A stretch of DNA of 64,000 bases. Source: Phellopilus nigrolimitatus. Taxonomy: Eukaryota; Basidiomycota; Agaricomycetes; Hymenochaetales; Hymenochaetaceae. Of this stretch, positions 57,893-64,000 are shown piece by piece. The notes beneath the pieces were generated by a model, which saw only the letters and a list, made by a program, of their open reading frames with translations, did no database searches and had not been told where the DNA came from. The position numbers and the translations under genes are program-made. The DNA is taken from the NCBI GenBank assembly GCA_021029095.1, contig JAJOHG010000001.1, positions 434,001 to 498,000 on the forward strand. Direction: 5' to 3'. The first letter of the stretch is position 1. The number at the start of each line of letters is the position of its first letter.

Positions 57893-58573
57893 TCATTCGC
57901 TGATAAGTTCGGCGACACTCCAATCCTCGAAGCTCCCGTCTGGGAGGTAGCGTCGGATGATGAGCGGGATTTTTCGCTGCGACAGCTCTTTTATGGCGAT
58001 CTGCAGTGCGTCTGTCTCTCCGTCGAGAGGTACGAGGACAGGTGCATTCATGCTGACGGCGAACAAAGCAACTGAATACAAAGCACACAGCGAGCCACAT
58101 ACATAGAGACGCACCTGATTTGCAGCGCCCGTGTTCCCAACACGCGTGCACGCTCGTATTTCGTCAGATACGGCGTCGTGATGCGCACTTTGTTCGGCTG
58201 GCGCTCGCCCTGGATGGCGACTGGCTGAGCAACGTCCGGCACGTTCGCGTCGCCGTTCAACTCGTGGTCGACGCCATTGGCCGTCACTTCCCCATTTACG
58301 TGTAGACCCATAGCAGCCTCGCCATCGACACCCAGCTCCGTCGTCTCAGGGGCCATCATGTCATATTCGGTGTCCTGAAAATGTCGGAATTTCGTACATA
58401 TATTTTTTCACATCGCAAACGCGAACACGGAGAGGACACTAACGAAGGTCTCTTCATTCTCGCCAAACCTATCACAAAAGGTCAGTACATCAACGATCAA
58501 AGGCGCAACAGAGCACTCGCCCGCCGCCAAAGTCGTCGAAGTCGCCGCCGCCGCCATATCCGTCGTCAGACAT
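57893..58573 (-). CDS. RPB6: RNA polymerase I/II/III common subunit Rpb6 (ABC23)
   Basis: Minus strand; exons 58573-58517, 58374-58115 and 58052-57893 join to 158 aa, the usual Rpb6 length. The acidic Gly-rich N-terminus ([18 protein letters not shown]) leads to [20 protein letters not shown] and, across the last intron, [20 protein letters not shown], then [19 protein letters not shown]. These blocks are nearly invariant in eukaryotes. Rpb6 stabilises the clamp of all three nuclear polymerases. Its last 100 bp were copied leftward by the tandem duplication. Confidence 0.96.
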
Positions 58574-58787
58574 CGTGGACAGCCGTAGAAAAGTTGAATG
58601 CACAAACGATGACTCAGCGAGCCTTGTAAAGATAACCACGTGGTGTGACGCAGCGCTTCCTCAAATATATTTTTGACAGTTATTTTCGATCACTCTTTGA
58701 GACAAGTAATTCCAATGGATGCAGTTATATGATTGTAGGGATACACGAGAGAGGTTATTTGATACATCTAATTCTATCCTCTAGAGG

Positions 58788-59812
58788 TTATGAACTTGTC
58801 CGCTCTTCTAGATTGACCAGTGCCTTGGCAACAATTTCTTTGAATAACGGCCACGAGGACGTCTTCAGATAGCGCTTCAGGAGCGGGAAGGCAATATTGG
58901 TATCCCTGTCCGCATCCACCTGGTCTTCATCAAATCTTCTTTCCGCGCCCTCTGCAGCATCCAGAAGGGTCACCAGTTCCGTATCGACAGGCAAGCTCCC
59001 TAGGAACGATAAGCCTTCCGTTTGAGCCATCGACACGCCCCCGCCAGTCGAGAATATATTGCTAATCTCGCCACAACATGGGCATACATAGCCGCTCATG
59101 TTTTCGATGAGACCGAGGACGGGGAGAGATACAGTACGGGTGAAGGAAAGACATTTGAGTGCATCGGCGAGAGCGACGGCTTGCGGCGTGGTTACGATGA
59201 CCGATGAGAGACGGGTGTGAAGGGGTGCAAGATGCTCCAGTAACGAGAGATGCTCGTCGGAGGTGCCTACCAAGGATAAGAAGACATGTTAAATTGATTA
59301 GATGCCCACTGCTCACCCGGTGGTGTATCGATGACCAAATAGTCTAATTCACCCCACCGCACGTCGCTCAAGAATTGGCGGATCATCGCATTCTTTTTAG
59401 GTCCGCGCCAGACGACCGAGTCTTCCCTGTTCTTCAACAGGAACCCGACACTCATGCAACCCAAACGCCCCGCCGTGCCGTCCGCATATACAGGCACCCA
59501 GCCTTCGCTGCTCTGGTGCACCGGATGGCCGTCCAGTCCGAGCATACGTGGAATGGATGGGCCGGTGAGATCGACATCGAGGATGGCGACCCTCGCGGTC
59601 GACGACGTCGCATATAGTGCGAGGGCAAGTTGCGCGGAGACAGAAGACTTCCCGACGCCTGTCAATGTCATACACGGTTCAAAAATGAGCTCTTTTGAAT
59701 TTCGCACGGCGGTTGAAGCAGACGCACCGCCCTTCCCAGAAAGAACGATGATTATGTGCTTTACAGACTTTAGGCGTCTGGAAACCGGAGTCTCAGGAGT
59801 CTCAGAAGCCAT
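58788..59812 (-). CDS. CFD1: Cytosolic Fe-S cluster assembly factor Cfd1 (NUBP2)
   Basis: Minus strand, three exons. An N-terminal [12 protein letters not shown] continues across an intron into [14 protein letters not shown], together the deviant Walker A of the MRP/Nbp35 group. Then [52 protein letters not shown] and [12 protein letters not shown] follow. The cluster-binding CxxC lies in [16 protein letters not shown]. No N-terminal four-cysteine ferredoxin-like extension is present, which separates Cfd1 from Nbp35. The two form the scaffold on which cytosolic and nuclear Fe-S clusters are built. Confidence 0.95.
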
Positions 59813-61197
59813 AGGTTGTTTATGGACGATGGGATTGAGTCTGAGTCTGAGTCTGATTGAAAGACATAGCTTGAATGAGACTTGCTCACGTCAGTCGCCG
59901 CGGCCGTCCGCCGATCCTAGCTCGGTCAAAAGAACATCTCGGAACAACACCGGCAGTGCAGCACTACGGCCAACCATAATTACAAGCGATGATATTCATC
60001 GCGTACCGACTTGAAGGAGAAGTGCAGTGAATTCAAAAGGCATCAAAACATCAAGGGATTCCTCTCTGCTAAACTCGATCTCCTGCGCTGATTCTGCTTA
60101 AGCGACAGCAAACCCATCAACCCGACGCCGCGCACTGCGTTTCCACGGAAGTCGGACACCACGGCTCACGGCTCTCTGTCACGAGCATAGTGTGAATTCT
60201 ACTCGAGCTTAAAAGCTCGATCTTATCTAGTGTGGTACTGCTTGCCGAATAGCGTGGGTTCCGGGCCAGCGCGGGTTTTGCGGTCTTCCAAGCCGGACGC
60301 TAGCTTGGGCTTTGGCTTTGACATCGATTACTTCTTAAATCGGAGATCGGATTTTCTTCCGTCGGCGTCGCCAATCCGAGTCATCAAAAGCATCGTGAAA
60401 GAGACTCCTTTAAAAATCCAAGAATAACGAGAAAACCCCTGGAGGGGTAAGGAGACAGCAGAACAAGCGCGGATTGGCAAAAGCGGCATAAACTGCGCTA
60501 ACTTAGCGCAGGACTCTAATGTTATAGAAGCTTTGGCCTTGTCCCTTTCACTTTTTTCAACCATTCCGGAGACAAGCGAAACTCCATGAACTCGTGCTAG
60601 CAGCACGTTCCGTAGTCGAGTGAGTTGTGAGTCACGTAAGAGACGTAATATCATCGAGGCTTAGTATGATGGGGTCTGCACGAGGGAGGATATTGAGCTG
60701 GACAGGACGTCAATAATACGAATAAAATGAGAGAGGTCTAGCGGGCAATGTGGGCGTGGCGCCGTGCCGTGTCGTTGCTAGACGGCCAACGTTGCAGGGT
60801 CGCTAGTCTAGGGAGCGGTGTGAGGAAGTGATGTAATTTTGAAAGCAGTGGTAATACGGCGAGGGCGCGAGGCTCGTCCCCTATACGTATGCTCTATGGG
60901 GAAGGCTTTTTGCTGCACGCTTCCAGCACGCGCCGGCACGTGTAGCGGGTTCGCTGTTTATTATTTGCCTTCTTCCAGCTGCTGGGAAACACGCTGCCCT
61001 ATAAGCTCAGCATTCCACTCTAACACGCCTTCACTCCTGTTTCCCCCGCTTCCTCCGCTCCCGCATCCACCACAAAGCGTCTCCTTTCGCCGCTGCGTCT
61101 GCAGGTTATTATTTTGCGCGGCGGCTATCTACTACAACATTTTCTCTTCGCGCACGACGCGCTCAAACAGTCCGAATTTGGCCGCAACAGAAACCAG
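59813..61197. other. Intergenic, 1.4 kb
   Basis: No gene recognised. A CT-rich tract around 61020-61080 precedes the next gene and is probably promoter or 5' UTR. Confidence 0.5.
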
Positions 61198-63159
61198 ATG
61201 GTCCCGAGGGGGCCAGCACAGGCGCGCGGACAAGCAACAACCAGCAAACCGATCTCGAGAAAGGTTTCGGACGACTCGGGCGTGGGTGAGTGCGGACCCG
61301 TTCAGCAGACGCGTCAAAGCAGACTTATTCACGCGTCAATGACGCGTTAGGCTCGTCACGGTCGTCTGGGGCATGGTCCTACGCGTGAGGCTCATTTGAG
61401 CGCGTCAGCAACTTCGACCATCAATGCTGATAGCTCCCTGCCGATGGCAACGACGACGGGCACATACTCACCGCCACATATACCCCAACTGGCTCCTCCG
61501 GTGGAGCTCGTCGGTGCTACCGAGGCCGATCAGGCGCGCCGCATGAGTCGGCGCGTCCAGCACTGGCTTGCGGACCAGCAGCGCTTGAATACCAGTATGA
61601 ACACTCCACCCCGCGAACGCGTCACGAAGGCGTCCGGTACGCCTTCCAATGCGTATCTTGCGTATCCCAATTTGCCCAACAACCCTGCTCGGAAGGAAAA
61701 TGATGGTGACGACGAAAGCATATTGCGGAGCTTTGTCGTTGTGAAGGGAAATGAAAAGAGAGGGACGGGCAACCGTGTACCGCCGTTATTGCGCAAAGGA
61801 TCTAACCTTGATTTTCAGGTAAGTAGCCTTGCCAACGGCTGATCAGGCGGCTGAGCAAGGGTTTTAGGATGGGCAGGCAAGCATGGAACGGACCGCGTAT
61901 AATCTTTCACCGCATCCCGACGCACTAGCTACCGATTCGACGGGTCAGTCATCGTCGTTGCGCGCACCGCGCCCTATGAGTATTCTTTCCGTCTCGCCTT
62001 GGCGAAACCTTCCTTTCACCAAAACGCCCCCCTCAAAACCCGCAGCAGCCCCTGAAAGAGCTGTAGATCTATCGACCCCCCCACCAACGCTAAGGAAAAG
62101 TCCTCAGCTTCACCGGCGATCGCCTATCCCAGAGAGCTTCTTGGACAAAAACGTGCCAGCTACTCCAAATTCCAGTCGTGGGGCGCGAAGCAAGAAGAGC
62201 TCTGGAACGCTCAAACCTCCGGAAACGCCGCGCAGCTCTATGAAGCACCGTCTGGGTAATTTCACGCGCGTCCACGGACATGCAGACTCGAGCTCAGGTT
62301 CTCCGGGGTCGAAAAGCCCGAGCAGTCCGCGTCCCTCGACGAGCACGTCAGCTACGACTGCGACGACCTCAACTGCAGTAGAAAAGGACATGCAGTCAGA
62401 GCCGGGTGGTACAGCATCAGGTCGCTTTCTTCCCAAATTCAAGATGAGCTTATCAAGACCGACGCGGACAACAGTCGATCTTGGCTTCCCCATGCACCCT
62501 ACATTTTCCTCGGTCTCAGTGCCGTCACAGTCTGATGTCTATCTTGACCCCCCGCCTCTGCCGCCATTCAGGTCGGAGTTTGGTCTCTCACCATCGTTAT
62601 CGAGGAGGCCTTCGCAGTCTAGCATCTTCCGCGAGAAGAAGCATAACGTTTCAAGCTCGGCGCTAAGCACCTTGAGTATTGGAAGCATTGGGAGTATCGC
62701 GACAAGCATTGGTGAACGGAGTAGTAATGTGTTTACTGGCTCGACGACCACTAAGCGGAAGAAGTTGGTAGTAAGTGGGATTGAAAAGAATGATACGACC
62801 GCGGTGGAAGGACTACGGCGGTGGTGCGAGGTATGCTGCGCTTTTTTTTTTCTCTTTTCTCTCGTCACATTTTCTCTTCACCTGATCATAGAAGTGGAGA
62901 AGGATGAGAGCTAACGACGCCGTGCTTTTCTTTACAGCGCTTCGGAGAGTTGCGTCAAATCACGCGCATGCCAAACGGCGATTTGCTTATTGATTTCAAA
63001 CGGGGGGACGTCGCTGACACCGTAAGTACACATTCTTTCTAAGATTCGAATGTGCCAAGCACAACTTTTTCTTGTCAGGTCTGTCGGATTTCCGCGCGTG
63101 TACACATCGCGGGTGTAGGGAGCGTCCATATGTCGTGGATCTCCGGGAAGAAACGCTAG
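61198..63159 (+). CDS. Conserved hypothetical protein, 541 aa, with ordered C-terminal domain
   Basis: Exons 61198-61285, 61409-61818, 61868-62830, 62938-63021 and 63079-63159 join in frame. The start MVPRGPAQARGQATTSKP was chosen because its exon splices in phase to ATSTINADSSLPMATTTG. Most of the protein is Ser/Pro/Thr-rich and disordered (SSSGSPGSKSPSSPRPSTST). The last ~70 residues are ordered: GLRRWCE / RFGELRQITRMPNGDLLIDF / VCRISARVHIAGVGSVHMSW. This resembles an RRM-like or related beta-rich fold, WCE..G.L.QI being reminiscent of RNP-containing proteins, but the match is weak. Confidence 0.75.
61309..61386. promoter_or_regulatory. Cluster of four ACGCGT (MCB-like) boxes in the first intron
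   Basis: ACGCGT at 61309-61314, 61331-61336, 61342-61347 and 61381-61386, all inside the predicted first intron. ACGCGT is the core bound by the fungal G1/S factor MBF. Confidence 0.5.
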
Positions 63160-64000
63160 AACGCCTTCTAATGGATCGACAAACTAACGAACCTTTACGA
63201 CAATTTGTTTTGGAAAGAACAGAGATATTTAGGACTGCATTTGGTTTGTATTAAGACTTCTCTTTCGTGCCCTGGCGTGTGCTTAATCAGTGATTGATGC
63301 CTTGTACTTCCCGCAGATTGGTGTATTGACTGTATTCGCCGTTTACTTGAGACATTCGCCCTATTGTATCCATCTTGTATATGCTCTCCCTGCCTCCCTC
63401 CCTCTGTATATTTCGCTTCGTGAATCATTGTACATCTTCGCACACTCCACACTCCTTCACCAATATGCTTTGTCTGCTACTTATATGAGCAAGTAAGTCG
63501 AGGCTGTCTTCCTGTTTAGCATCATCCATGCTAATGTTCGCGCTTCTTAGGATCTGTCACTCCTTCGGACTTCTCTCCATTTACCTCTTCGTCTTCTTTT
63601 CTTCTCCCTCTTTCTGTCACCTCCAACAACGCACTGTTACAAGCATGTCTCTTTGCCCATTAGCTTTATCCATTCCCCATTACCCACTCGCATATACCAC
63701 ACTCACCTCTGTAGTGCTATGAATCTGTTGTGACGCTACTGGATTAACCCCTGCCCTGTAATAGTGTACGTATGCAGATGTGTCGCTCGCTCTTGTAGCC
63801 ATCCGTCAAGTTAGGAACCAGAACTGAGGATCGTTTCTTTGACGAACCGTCGACGTTCTTGGTTGCGAGCACGCGTACTCGAAGATCAGCGCTGCCGCAT
63901 TTATGCAAATTTAGTGCTAAATTGTGCGAGATCTCTGGCGCTCAGAAGTAGTTGTGGATGGGAGGGGCCGATGGGTCGCATGCGCAGCACACAATCCGAG
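63160..64000. other. 3' flank and intergenic, no gene recognised
   Basis: Pyrimidine-rich sequence with short frames only; no splice-supported exon seen. Confidence 0.5.

Larger units (their letters stand above)
55288..57992. repeat. Tandem duplication, unit 2 (2,705 bp)
   Basis: Collinear with unit 1. Its right end lies inside the intact RPB6 gene, so this unit keeps the original right junction. Confidence 0.85.

Noticed and set aside
1..64000. tRNA, rRNA or CRISPR features
   Set aside because: No GGTTCGANTCC-type B box in a cloverleaf context, no rRNA sequence, and the only direct-repeat arrays are satellites in a eukaryotic genome.

Overview
The window is nuclear DNA of a filamentous basidiomycete, most likely an agaricomycete. 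Genes carry many short introns (about 45-70 nt, GT-AG). The housekeeping set is fungal (SLA2, SURF1/SHY1, DMC1, BDP1, RPB6, CFD1, CWC25). The DUF6533 membrane-protein family and the DUF3435 recombinase point to this group. Gene models below were spliced by eye and checked for reading-frame closure where stated; no database search was possible.

Layout. (1) 1-8102: a Ty3/gypsy retrotransposon on the minus strand, running off the left edge, with its 5' LTR at 7597-8102. A second, non-autonomous LTR element (1950-6242; two 757-bp LTRs that look identical) is nested in its gag gene. The nested element is filled with a 33-bp-based minisatellite. (2) 8103-8459: remnant of a small membrane-protein gene cut by the outer element. 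(3) 9240-10460: satellite DNA rich in GACTAGTC/GACCGGTC-like palindromes. (4) 11424-11913: a 474-bp hAT-type MITE with 8-bp target duplications. (5) 11935-14563: an apparently intact DUF3435 tyrosine recombinase. (6) 14962-19386: two copies of a ~370-bp TATA-containing cassette, one in front of an Old Yellow Enzyme pseudogene and one in front of an intact MFS transporter. (7) 19387-22293: gene-poor. (8) 22294-49612: compact gene-dense core, mostly single-copy cellular genes, several as divergent pairs sharing short promoters (CWC25/channel-like, SLA2/SURF1, BDP1/hypothetical). (9) 50325-57085: three DUF6533 genes; the last two lie in a ~2.7-kb tandem duplication that also copied the 3' end of RPB6. 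(10) 57893-63159: RPB6, CFD1 and a conserved hypothetical gene whose first intron has four ACGCGT boxes.

How it fits together. The left 20 kb is an accessory, mobile-element-rich compartment with nested insertions and decayed genes; the right 42 kb is conserved core. The most notable signals are in the left part: a retroelement with a predicted self-priming site and a -1 frameshift heptamer at the gag stop; a nested parasite of LTR elements whose coding region has been replaced by a hairpin-bearing minisatellite; and a DUF3435 recombinase retaining all candidate catalytic residues.
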